Below the pieces are notes generated by a model that had not been told where the DNA came from, ran no database searches, and saw only the letters and a program-made list of their open reading frames with translations. Shown in pieces: positions 7,962 to 13,855 of a DNA stretch of 13,855 nt. Within the stretch, counting starts at the first letter, position 1, and each line of letters starts with the position of its first letter. Source of the DNA: an uncultured Clostridia bacterium (lineage in GTDB: Bacteria; Bacillota; Clostridia; TANB77; CAG-508). A program made the position numbers and the translations under genes. The stretch covers positions 1-13,855 of the forward strand of contig CALXNI010000024.1 of the NCBI GenBank assembly GCA_944389715.1, in the 5' to 3' direction.

Positions 7962-7990
7962 GAGCGGGCGATCAAAATCGCCCCTACATA
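7962..7990 (-). repeat. GC-rich hairpin repeat (TGTAGGGGCG type), minus orientation
   Basis: GGGCGAT (7966-7972), loop CAAA, ATCGCCC (7977-7983) make a perfect 7-bp stem, followed by CTACATA. On the minus strand this reads TATGTAGGGGCGAT. The same head sequence occurs at the right end of the window (13739, 13791, 13839), so this is one copy of a dispersed intergenic palindromic repeat. It stands out by base composition from the surrounding AT-rich DNA. Confidence 0.75.
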
Positions 7991-8039
7991 CTCTATAATT
8001 TTAAATAACCATGTATGGTGAAAGCTATTTCATCATTTA

Positions 8040-8068
8040 TTGACTTTACGGCTAAAAAGTGGTAATAT
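8040..8068 (+). promoter_or_regulatory. SigA-type promoter of the metal-exporter gene
   Basis: TTGACT (8040-8045), a 17-base spacer and TAATAT (8063-8068) lie about 20 bases before the chosen ATG. The leader would be very short, just long enough to hold the GGGAGG ribosome binding site. I see no riboswitch or metal-sensor operator in that space. Confidence 0.65.
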
Positions 8069-8089
8069 GTGGGAACGGGAGGAAAATTA

Positions 8090-8945
8090 ATGAACGGTTT
8101 TTTACATATATTAGAACATACTATTATAGACACAGTAAAAATAATACCATTTTTATTAGTAGCATATCTAATAATGGAATATATAGAGCACAAAACAACC
8201 AATAAAACTAGAGAAGCAATAAAAAAATCTGGAAAATTTGGACCACTAATAGGAGGAATACTAGGAGCATTTCCACAATGTGGATTTTCAGTTACAGCAA
8301 CAAACCTTTATGCAGGGAGAGTAATAACTTTACGGAACTCTATTTGCAGTATACTTATCTACATCAGATGAAATGCTTCCAATACTTTTATCAGAAGGAG
8401 TAAATGGAGCATTAATATTAAAAATATTAGGAATAAAAATACTAATTGGAATCATAGCTGGATTTTTAATAGATTTAATACTAAGTAAATTTCAAAAACA
8501 AAAAGATGAAAATAACAAAATAGAAACTATATGTGAGCATGACCATTGTCACTGCGAAGAAGGAATTTGGAAATCTGCAATAAAACACACAGTTAATATT
8601 TTTATATTTATTTTTATTATAACTTTATTATTAAATGTTGCTATAGAACTTATTGGAGAAGATACTTTAGGAGGGTTAATTTCAGACAAACCAGTATTAG
8701 GAGCATTTATAGCTTGCCTAATTGGGTTAATACCAAATTGTGCATCATCAGTTATATTAACTGAACTTTATTTGTTAAACGTAATAAATTTGGGATTAAT
8801 GATAGGAGGACTTTTAGTAAATGCAGGAGTAGGGCTATTAGTTTTATTTAAAGTAAATCATAATCAAAAAGAAAATATAAAAATTGTATTAGGACTATAT
8901 GTAATAGGAGTAGTATCAGCTATATTGTTACAGTATTTAATTTAA
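8090..8945 (+). CDS. Predicted 10TM heavy-metal exporter (ArsP_2/DUF2899-like), read through one +1 frameshift
   Basis: The protein has 284 residues after joining 8090-8332 and 8334-8945 by skipping the C of CGG at 8333. It is a polytopic membrane protein in two similar halves, each with a G-x-x-P-x-C-x-x-S motif: GAFPQCGFS (59-67) and GLIPNCASS (212-220). These are the hallmarks of the ArsP_2 family, annotated variously as arsenic permease, heavy-metal exporter or putative manganese transporter. Between the halves is a hydrophilic, metal-ligand-rich segment CEHDHCHCEE (148-157) that could bind metal. I choose ATG 8090 because GGGAGG lies seven bases before it; an in-frame ATG 21 bases upstream has no such site. 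Without the shift the protein stops at 8369-8371 after about a third of its length. It is a single-gene unit with its own promoter. The substrate is not known. Confidence 0.8.
8333..8335 (+). other. +1 frameshift site 6: in-frame CGG in the metal-exporter gene
   Basis: Codon 82 is CGG (ACT TTA CGG AAC). Skipping C8333 gives ACT TTA GGA ACT CTA TTT GCA, that is T-L-G-T-L-F-A-V-Y-L-S-T-S-D-E-M, a continuous membrane helix and loop of the family. Unshifted reading gives R-N-S-I-C and a stop 12 codons later. Confidence 0.85.
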
Positions 8946-8946
8946 T

Positions 8947-9080
8947 AAATTGTAATTTGTTGTTGTGATGTGTGAGGTGCGAAGTGTGAAGTGTGCTTTT
9001 TAGGGCTAGTCTACGTAAGGCTTACCCTGATTTCACACTTCCCACATCCCACTTCTCACTTCTCATTCAAATTACAATTT
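8947..9080. mobile_element. MITE-like element with 13-bp perfect terminal inverted repeats
   Basis: AAATTGTAATTTG (8947-8959) is exactly inverted at CAAATTACAATTT (9068-9080). The 134 bases between the outer ends are an imperfect long palindrome of G-T-rich (GTGAGGTGCGAAGTGTGAAG) and C-A-rich (CACTTCTCACTTCTCATT) arms around a central AGGGCTAGTCTACGTAAGG. It holds no ORF. The left 17 bases AAATTGTAATTTGTTGT recur at 13680. It fills most of the 231-base gap between the exporter and mreD. It could also serve as a transcription terminator because the whole unit can fold into one hairpin. Confidence 0.6.
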
Positions 9081-9120
9081 TTTATTTCTTTCTAAAACAT
9101 TTATTTCCGTAAATAAATCC

Positions 9121-9149
9121 TTGAAAAACTGAAAAAAATAATGTAAAAT
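9121..9149 (+). promoter_or_regulatory. SigA-type promoter of mreD-mrdA
   Basis: TTGAAA (9121-9126), a 17-base spacer and TAAAAT (9144-9149) lie 28 bases before the mreD ATG. It implies that mreD and mrdA are transcribed on their own, without mreB and mreC. Confidence 0.6.
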
Positions 9150-9176
9150 AGTTATGAAAAAATAAAGGGGTCTAAC

Positions 9177-9711
9177 ATGAAAAAAATATTATCAATAATA
9201 ATTATATTTTTAACATTTATTTTTTTATATTTTTTACAAGTAAATTTTTTTACTTGGTTTAACATAGCAGGAGTAAAACCAAATCTTTTTATAATTCTTT
9301 CTTTATTTGTAGGAATATTTATAGGTAAAACAGATGGTATGGCAATAGGCATAATACTAGGATTATTACTAGATTTTTTTATAGGCAAAGCAATAGGTAT
9401 AAATGCTACTACGTTAGGAATAGCAGGACTTTTACGGAGGGATATTTACAAAAAATTTTTCAAAAGATAGCCGATTAACAATAATGTTAATGACAGCAGG
9501 GGCAACACTAGCATGTGAGATAATATCTTATCTAATTCAAATAATAATATTTAAATTATCGATAGACATATTGCCATTTATAAAAATAGTATTAATAGAA
9601 ACGTTATATAACGCAATGATAATAATAATAATATATCCACTAATAGAAAAAGCAGGAGGAATACTAGAAAAAGTATTTAAAGAAAAGAAGATATTAACAA
9701 AATATTATTAG
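9177..9711 (+). CDS. mreD: Rod-shape-determining protein MreD, read through one +1 frameshift
   Basis: MreD is a small integral membrane protein of the elongasome that directs side-wall peptidoglycan synthesis with MreB, MreC, RodA and PBP2. The protein has 177 residues after joining 9177-9434 and 9436-9711 by skipping the C of CGG at 9435. This is the usual MreD length. It has five to six membrane segments and the MreD pattern VKPNLFIILSLFVGI, then GLLLDFFIGKAIGINATTLGIAGLLGGIF. Unshifted reading ends at TAG 9468-9470, about half way. AGGGG precedes the ATG and the next gene, a class B PBP, starts 15 bases downstream; mreD directly before mrdA is the classic order. No decay other than the single extra C is seen, and the role is a core one, so a true pseudogene is unlikely. 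Confidence 0.88.
9435..9437 (+). other. +1 frameshift site 7: in-frame CGG in mreD
   Basis: Codon 87 is CGG (CTT TTA CGG AGG). Skipping C9435 gives CTT TTA GGA GGG ATA TTT, that is L-L-G-G-I-F. This keeps the membrane segment intact and leads without interruption into the C-terminal half that ends just before mrdA. Confidence 0.85.
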
Positions 9712-9726
9712 AAGGAGGTAAAAAAT

Positions 9727-11799
9727 ATGGACAAAAAAAACATAAGATATAATATTCTAACAGTATTTGTCTATATTATTGGTTTAATATTATTAATACA
9801 GCTTTTTAACCTCCAAATAGTACATGGTGAAGAATACTTAGAAAAATCTAGTTCAAGGTTAACAAGAGAAACAACTATACTTGCTGCTAGAGGAAATATA
9901 TTAGATAGAAATGGAAATATACTTGCGGGAACAGTTACAAACTATTCTCTAAATTTGTATAGAAGTAAAATAGATACAGATACTTTAAATGACACATTAT
10001 TGGAAGTAATAAAAGTTTTAGAAACAAATGGAGATACATATAAAGACGAATTTCCAATAAAAATAAATCCGATAGAATTTACTATAGATGGAGAAAATCA
10101 AAAAGAATGGTTAAAAAATAATAATTTAGAAGAAACATTAAATGCAGAAGAAGTTTTACAAAAATATAAAGAAAAATACGAAATAAAAAACGACAGCATA
10201 GAAGAAACAAGAAAAATAATTGGTATAAGGTATGGAATAGAAAAAGAAGGGTATAGCAGTATGAGTGCTTATACCATTTCAAAAAGTATTAGTAAAGAAA
10301 GTGTAGCAATATTTGAAGAACAAAATCTAAGCTTTCCTGGAATAGATATAGAAACTTCTCCAGTTAGATCATACTTAAAAGGTAGCTTGGCTTCCCATAC
10401 TATTGGTTACATTGGAGCTATAAATGAAGAAGAGTATAAAAATAATGAGGGATATTCTATGAATGATTACATAGGAAAGGCAGGAATAGAATATGTACTT
10501 GAAACATATTTAAGAGGAGAAAATGGAAGCAAGCAAACAGATATGTCAATTGACGGAACAACAACAGGAGAATATATAACTAAAGAGGCTGTGCAAGGAG
10601 ATAATGTTGTACTTACAATTGATGCAAACTTGCAGGCTACAGCAGAAACTGCATTAAAGAATAACATAGAAAAGATAAAAACAGGTGGGTTTTACGAAAC
10701 AAGAGATGTAAATGCCGGAGCAGTAGTAGTTTTAGACGTAAAAACAGGAGAAGTGCTTGCACTTGTAAGCTATCCAGATTTCGAACCAGAATTATTTATA
10801 AATGGTATTAGCCAAGAAAAGTGGGATGAATATACTAAAGAAGGGAATAGTGCTTTAATCAATAGAACAATACAAAGTGCATATGCACCTGGATCTATAT
10901 TTAAAATGGTATCTGCAATAGCAGGACTAGAAACAGGTGCAGTAACAACAACAGAAACGATATACGATACAGGAGTTTATCCAGGTGGTTATAACCCAAG
11001 ATGTTGGTATTATACTGAATATGGAGTAGGACATGGAGCTTTAAATGTTTCAGGAGCAATAAAAAATTCGTGTAATTATTATTTTTATGAACTAATAACA
11101 AGAATGGGAATAGAGAACTTAGAAAAATATGCCACATACTTTGGATTAGGGCAAAAAACAAATATAGAATTACCAGGAGAAGTATCAGGAACACTTGCAG
11201 GAAAGACATTATATGAAAGATTGGGACAAACTTGGTATTATGGTAATTCCTTGTCAGCAGTTATCGGACAAGCAGAAAACAACTTTACACCTCTCCAAAT
11301 AGCAAGATATATAGCAATGCTTGCAAATGGAGGCAAAAGCGTTGATGTTAGTATAGTTAAAGACGTAATTGATGCAAATGGAACATCAATAGACAAGCAA
11401 GAACTAGAGCAATATGTTAATGAAAAACTAAATTTAACAGAAACAAACAATGAAGATTTAAATATAAAAAAAGAAAATTTAGATGCAGTTTTAGAAGGAA
11501 TGAAATCAGTTACAACTGAAACAGGAGGAACTGCATATGGAGTATTTAGAGATTTTGATATAGAGGTTGGAGGAAAAACTGGATCAGCAGAAGCAGGAAA
11601 TGACGTAGTAAATGCTTGGTTTGCTGGATTTGCACCATATGAGGATCCAGAAATAGCAATAGTAGTAATGGTAGAAAACGGAGCACATGGATCTTATACA
11701 GCAGAAGTTGCAAAAGAAATTATAGAAGAGCACTTTAAATTAAAAGAGAATATAAATGAAGATAGAACAGCAATTCCATACATAGAACAACAAAACTAA
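9727..11799 (+). CDS. mrdA: Penicillin-binding protein 2 (class B transpeptidase, MrdA)
   Basis: The protein has 690 residues. It cross-links peptidoglycan on the outer face of the membrane during rod elongation. A single N-terminal membrane anchor (about 9-27, YNILTVFVYIIGLILLIQL) is followed by the PBP dimerisation domain, including RGNILDRNG (about 55-63), and then the transpeptidase domain. Active-site motifs are S390-x-x-K393 (PGSIFKM), S448-C-N450 (KNSCNYYFY) and K617-T-G619 (GGKTGSAEAG). A second conserved block is GQAENNFTPLQIARY. AGGAGGT is ideally placed before ATG 9727, and mreD ends 15 bases upstream, so they are one operon. It contains at least five out-of-frame CGG triplets (as in GAC GGA) and no in-frame one. 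No rodA is seen next to it. Confidence 0.96.
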   Translation: MDKKNIRYNILTVFVYIIGLILLIQLFNLQIVHGEEYLEKSSSRLTRETTILAARGNILDRNGNILAGTVTNYSLNLYRSKIDTDTLNDTLLEVIKVLETNGDTYKDEFPIKINPIEFTIDGENQKEWLKNNNLEETLNAEEVLQKYKEKYEIKNDSIEETRKIIGIRYGIEKEGYSSMSAYTISKSISKESVAIFEEQNLSFPGIDIETSPVRSYLKGSLASHTIGYIGAINEEEYKNNEGYSMNDYIGKAGIEYVLETYLRGENGSKQTDMSIDGTTTGEYITKEAVQGDNVVLTIDANLQATAETALKNNIEKIKTGGFYETRDVNAGAVVVLDVKTGEVLALVSYPDFEPELFINGISQEKWDEYTKEGNSALINRTIQSAYAPGSIFKMVSAIAGLETGAVTTTETIYDTGVYPGGYNPRCWYYTEYGVGHGALNVSGAIKNSCNYYFYELITRMGIENLEKYATYFGLGQKTNIELPGEVSGTLAGKTLYERLGQTWYYGNSLSAVIGQAENNFTPLQIARYIAMLANGGKSVDVSIVKDVIDANGTSIDKQELEQYVNEKLNLTETNNEDLNIKKENLDAVLEGMKSVTTETGGTAYGVFRDFDIEVGGKTGSAEAGNDVVNAWFAGFAPYEDPEIAIVVMVENGAHGSYTAEVAKEIIEEHFKLKENINEDRTAIPYIEQQN

Positions 11800-11821
11800 A
11801 AAATAGAATTAATACATTGTA

Positions 11822-11854
11822 AATATTGTAGATGCGGTTTTACATGTCCGCCCA
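11822..11854 (+). repeat. Degenerate GC-rich hairpin repeat upstream of minC
   Basis: AATATTGTAGATGCGG, a short spacer and TGTCCGCCC align well with the copy at 13784-13814 (AATGTTGTAGGGGCGG ... TGTCCGCC). GCGG and CCGC can still pair. It appears to be a diverged copy of the same repeat family, placed between mrdA and minC. Confidence 0.6.
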
Positions 11855-11889
11855 AAATAATATAATACAACAAGAAAGGAAGTTATAAT

Positions 11890-12498
11890 ATGAGAAATCC
11901 AGTAGGAATTAGCATGAAAAAAGATGAAATAATTATAAGAATAAGTGAAAAAGCAACACATGACGAAACTATAGAATGTTTAAACAAAAAAATACCAGCA
12001 TTAAAAAAACTATATAAAACAGAAAAAACACCTATATGTGTAACTGGTAAAATACTAAAAAATAGAGAGATAGAAGAGATAAAGGAAATAATAACAAAAG
12101 AAATAGATGTAAAAGTAAAATTTGACAGCCCTAAAGAATTAGGATTACACGGAATAAAAAAAGCATTCGAAAAAGACATAGATAATTCAGAAACAAAATT
12201 TTATAAAGGGAACATGAGATCAGGACAAAAAATAGAATTTGAAGGAAGTTTAGTAATTTTAGGAGATGTAAATGGTGGAGCAGAAGTAATAGCAGGTGAA
12301 AACATAGTAGTATTAGGAGTTTTAAGAGGCTTAGCACATGCAGGAGCAAAAGGTAACAAAAAAGCAATTATAGCTACTAACAGGATAGAATGTCCACAAT
12401 TAAGAATTGCAAATATAGTAAAAGAAATCGAAAAGGAAGAAATAGAGCAAGAGTATAAATATGCGTTTATAGAAAATGATAAAATAACGATGGAATAA
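11890..12498 (+). CDS. minC: Septum-site-determining protein MinC
   Basis: MinC inhibits FtsZ polymerisation and, with MinD, keeps the division septum away from the poles. The protein has 202 residues. The N-terminal domain is about 1-90. The C-terminal beta-helix domain (about 98-190) carries GSLVILGDVNGGAEVIAGENIVVLG, then LRGLAHAGAKGN and IECPQLRIANIV, all typical of MinC. AGGAAG lies before ATG 11890. No minD or minE follows within the remaining 1.3 kb, although these normally come next. An extra 90-base gap with a repeat separates it from mrdA, so it may have its own promoter. It has no in-frame CGG; the one CGG is in CAC GGA. Confidence 0.92.
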   Translation: MRNPVGISMKKDEIIIRISEKATHDETIECLNKKIPALKKLYKTEKTPICVTGKILKNREIEEIKEIITKEIDVKVKFDSPKELGLHGIKKAFEKDIDNSETKFYKGNMRSGQKIEFEGSLVILGDVNGGAEVIAGENIVVLGVLRGLAHAGAKGNKKAIIATNRIECPQLRIANIVKEIEKEEIEQEYKYAFIENDKITME

Positions 12499-12534
12499 TG
12501 TTATTAATTGTTAAATATACAAAGGGGACAAAAA

Positions 12535-12796
12535 ATGGAAAAAAAAGAAATTATAATGATTAGTTTAATTATGTTTTTATGTTTATTTACTATTGCAATT
12601 TGAGTAATTATATAAATTAATAAAAGTAATATCTACAAGCAAATATACTCCTCATGGAAAAACATACACATATTTTTTCCCATTACAAAAAAATAATATG
12701 CTTTATGCTTTGATGGCATATGTATCAGAAGAAAATCATACGGAAGATAATATTAATACAATAAAAAAAATATTTTCAACTTATTACATATATTAA
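12535..12796 (+). pseudogene. Remnant of a small gene, broken by stops
   Basis: The stretch 12499-12825 holds no intact gene. At 12535 an ATG with AGGGG upstream begins a 22-residue hydrophobic peptide (MEKKEIIMISLIMFLCLFTIAI) that ends at TGA. In another frame, 12608-12796 is open for about 62 codons with protein-like content (KYTPHGKTYTYFFP, NMLYALMAYVSEE, EDNINTIKKIF) but no good start. The two look like the signal/membrane start and the soluble part of one decayed gene. There is no CGG at the junction and extra stops are present, so the frameshift rule seen elsewhere does not rescue it. The family was not recognised. Confidence 0.4.
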
Positions 12797-12825
12797 AAAT
12801 AATAATATAAACTTATAAGATAAAT

Positions 12826-13005
12826 TTACGAAAGTAAAAGCAAAATGAGAGAAATAAATAAAAGTGGGTCATTTACGCCTTCTTTATATAAAAAAAACAA
12901 AAGGCATATTAAAAGAATATCATCAAAATGAAGAGTAATCCCAAAAATTTCAAAACAATCATCATCATTTCCAAAAGGAAGAGCTGAGTATAAATTATCT
13001 ATCAT
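12826..13005 (-). CDS. Small hydrophobic protein, 59 aa, unknown function
   Basis: The ATG (13005-13003) overlaps the stop of the upstream gene as ATGA, which implies translational coupling. The peptide begins MIDNLYSALPFGNDDD. It then has two hydrophobic segments, FDDILLICLLFFLYKEG and DPLLFISLILLLLS, each starting with an acidic D-D or N-D. This D-D-I-L-L-I ... D-x-L-L-F-I pattern fits small hypothetical proteins I associate with clostridial genomes. It is too small to be found by ordinary length cut-offs. Third gene of a three-gene unit of small proteins. Confidence 0.7.
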   Translation of the reverse strand: MIDNLYSALPFGNDDDCFEIFGITLHFDDILLICLLFFLYKEGVNDPLLFISLILLLLS

Positions 13006-13421
13006 TTCTTTTGGTCACCACCCATAAAAGGAAAAACATCTAAAACTTTGCTCATATTCATAAGCTGTATATACTGATCTATTTTTGATTTTCTACTATC
13101 CTTTAAATATGGTTTTAAAGATTGTAAAAGATTAGAACGAGGGTCATCTTTTACATTCATTTTATCTATAATCGATTTCATTTTCATAATAGTTTCAAAA
13201 TCAATTCCACTATTATTAAATGAATTATCTTGTGAGGCAGAAGTTGCAGATGCATTATTAGAATTTTGGCTAGTACCACTACAAGTATTATTATGTGTTT
13301 CTGAATTAGAAGAATTATTAAGCATATTAAATAAATTATTCACCATATCAGGAGAAATATTATTATTTCCTGCAATACTATTCAATTTTTCAAATACATC
13401 TGACATATCCTCATTATTCAA
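13002..13421 (-). CDS. Conserved hypothetical protein, Asn/Ser-rich with helical C-terminus
   Basis: I choose the TTG at 13421-13419 (LNNEDMSDVFEKL, 139 residues), ten bases after the GGAG site. A TTG nine bases further upstream would be too close to that site. Residues 1-30 and about 75-139 are helical; the middle is a low-complexity Asn/Ser/Thr linker. The C-terminal part DDPRSNLLQSLKPYLKDSRKSKIDQYIQLMNMSKV resembles a conserved clostridial segment of unknown function (P-R-x-N-L-L-x-x-L-K-P-Y-L). The following gene overlaps its stop by four bases, and the preceding small gene ends 14 bases upstream. No transmembrane segment or signal is visible. It has no in-frame CGG. Confidence 0.75.
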   Translation of the reverse strand: MNNEDMSDVFEKLNSIAGNNNISPDMVNNLFNMLNNSSNSETHNNTCSGTSQNSNNASATSASQDNSFNNSGIDFETIMKMKSIIDKMNVKDDPRSNLLQSLKPYLKDSRKSKIDQYIQLMNMSKVLDVFPFMGGDQKK

Positions 13422-13435
13422 AACTACCAATCTCC

Positions 13436-13588
13436 TTATTTATTCTTATTTATTTCCTTTAAAATTTCATCTTTACTTTTAGTTTGTAAAATTTGATTAG
13501 CTTTTGCAATCCCAGCCTCTAAATCTTTTTTATCCATTTTAGAAAGCATAGCCATCATCTTTGCCATATCAAAATTATTATTATTCAA
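13436..13588 (-). CDS. Small helical protein, 50 aa, TTG start, unknown function
   Basis: A TTG (13588-13586) lies seven bases after GGAGGG, the best ribosome binding site nearby, so I prefer it to the ATG at 13567. The peptide begins LNNNNFDMAKMMAML and continues SKMDKKDLEAGIAKANQIL to the end KEINKNK. It is a highly charged, probably single- or double-helix protein. Its start LNN..DM resembles that of the next gene, which hints at related N-termini. It is the first gene of the three-gene unit and was not recognised as a named family. Confidence 0.65.
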   Translation of the reverse strand: MNNNNFDMAKMMAMLSKMDKKDLEAGIAKANQILQTKSKDEILKEINKNK

Positions 13589-13654
13589 ATCAATCCCTCC
13601 ATTTAAATATATGTATCAATACAATAGTATATTCAATTAAATAAAAAAGGTTAC

Positions 13655-13675
13655 AAAAAAAGACCCAAAGGTCTT
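13655..13675 (-). terminator. Rho-independent terminator for a minus-strand gene outside the window
   Basis: AAGACC (13660-13665), loop CAAA, GGTCTT (13670-13675) form a clean 6-bp stem. On the minus strand the hairpin ends in a run of T (complement of the A run at 13655-13660). It lies upstream of the three-gene small-protein unit and would insulate it from transcription entering from the right. Confidence 0.7.
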
Positions 13676-13677
13676 AT

Positions 13678-13733
13678 AAAAATTGTAATTTGTTGTCTAG
13701 AGATTAGAGGTTAGAGGTTGGAGATTAGAATTT
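13678..13733. repeat. End of a second MITE-like element and short tandem repeats
   Basis: AAATTGTAATTTGTTGT (13680-13696 region) repeats the left end of the element at 8947. It is followed by imperfect tandem copies of TTAGAGG/TTGGAGA (GATTAGAGGTTAGAGGTTGG). The matching right end is not found before the window closes, so it is either a partial copy or continues beyond the edge. Confidence 0.5.
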
Positions 13734-13738
13734 AAAAA

Positions 13739-13763
13739 TGTAGGGACGGCAATCTGCCGTCCG
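13739..13763 (+). repeat. GC-rich hairpin repeat, copy with perfect 7-bp stem
   Basis: TGTAGG is followed by GGACGGC (13744-13750), loop AATCT and GCCGTCC (13756-13762). The head TGTAGGG is shared with the other copies, while the stem sequence differs but keeps its pairing, as expected when the structure is what is conserved. Confidence 0.7.
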
Positions 13764-13778
13764 AAAAATACGAAATTT

Positions 13779-13855
13779 ATTGCAAATGTTGTAGGGGCGG
13801 GCCTTGTGTCCGCCAGAAACAAAATAATTGCAAATGTTGTAGGGGTCGCCGCCCA
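13779..13855 (+). repeat. Two tandem GC-rich hairpin repeats running into the window edge
   Basis: ATTGCAAATGTTGTAGGGG occurs at 13779-13797 and again at 13827-13845, a 48-base period. In the first copy GGCGG (13796-13800) pairs with CCGCC (13810-13814). The second is cut by the window end after GTCGCCGCCCA. Two copies with this period and hairpins inside the repeat do not make a CRISPR array. Confidence 0.7.

Noticed and set aside
8069..8089. Upstream ATG for the metal exporter
   Set aside because: It lies at the expected transcription start of the promoter at 8040-8068 and lacks a ribosome binding site, while ATG 8090 has GGGAGG.
1726..9437. CGG reassigned to a different amino acid, as known in some Firmicutes lineages
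   Set aside because: A reassignment would keep the frame. Here the frame must change at each CGG to keep homology, so simple reassignment cannot account for it.
10082..11450. Long open frames on the minus strand inside mrdA
   Set aside because: They are low-complexity Leu/Phe-rich translations opposite an A-rich coding strand, without ribosome binding sites or recognisable motifs.
12535..12796. Another CGG-type recoded gene
   Set aside because: No CGG lies at the break between the two open pieces, and additional stop codons (TGA and TAA) occur in the relevant frames. It looks like true decay.
13779..13855. CRISPR array
   Set aside because: Only two copies with a 48-base period are visible, with hairpins inside the repeated part and homologous copies dispersed through intergenic gaps. 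No cas genes are present.

Overview
This is a very AT-rich window with strong AGGAGG-type ribosome binding sites, AGA-dominated arginine usage and a Firmicutes gene set (dprA, ylmH, mreD, a PBP2, minC, a YcxB-like protein). It most resembles an uncultured member of the Clostridia. I cannot name a genus.

Layout. At 1-84 is the 5' end of a GNAT acetyltransferase (minus). At 381-1430 is a stand-alone HsdR-N-like nuclease (minus). A plus-strand DNA-processing operon runs from 1639 to 4401: yifB/comM, dprA, yraN. It ends directly against a convergent intracellular alpha-amylase (4402-5873, minus). Divergent from the amylase is a plus-strand cluster of ylmH, an HD-domain protein and a YcxB-like membrane protein (5965-7857). 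Next come a predicted 10TM metal exporter (8090-8945), the cell-shape pair mreD and mrdA/PBP2 (9177-11799) and minC (11890-12498). A decayed stretch follows. The window closes with a minus-strand operon of three small proteins (12826-13588) and a repeat-rich end. Gaps carry short GC-rich hairpin repeats (TGTAGGGGCG type) and a 134-bp MITE-like element.

Main finding. Five otherwise intact genes need a +1 reading-frame change to be read: yifB (twice), amylase (twice), HD protein, metal exporter and mreD. All seven changes occur at an in-frame CGG codon. If the C is skipped and reading resumes at GGN (glycine), the full-length conserved protein is restored with family-typical length. By hand count no other in-frame CGG exists in any convincing gene here, while about 20 out-of-frame CGGs cause no shift. 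CGA is used as a normal arginine codon. The simplest biological reading is that CGG has no decoding tRNA in this organism and acts as a +1 frameshift signal, so that CGGN is effectively decoded as Gly. Comparable behaviour is known for certain codons in some mitochondria. A sequencing artefact is the main alternative, but the fixed phase and gene-strand orientation of all seven events argue against it. Standard annotation would call these genes pseudogenes or split ORFs.
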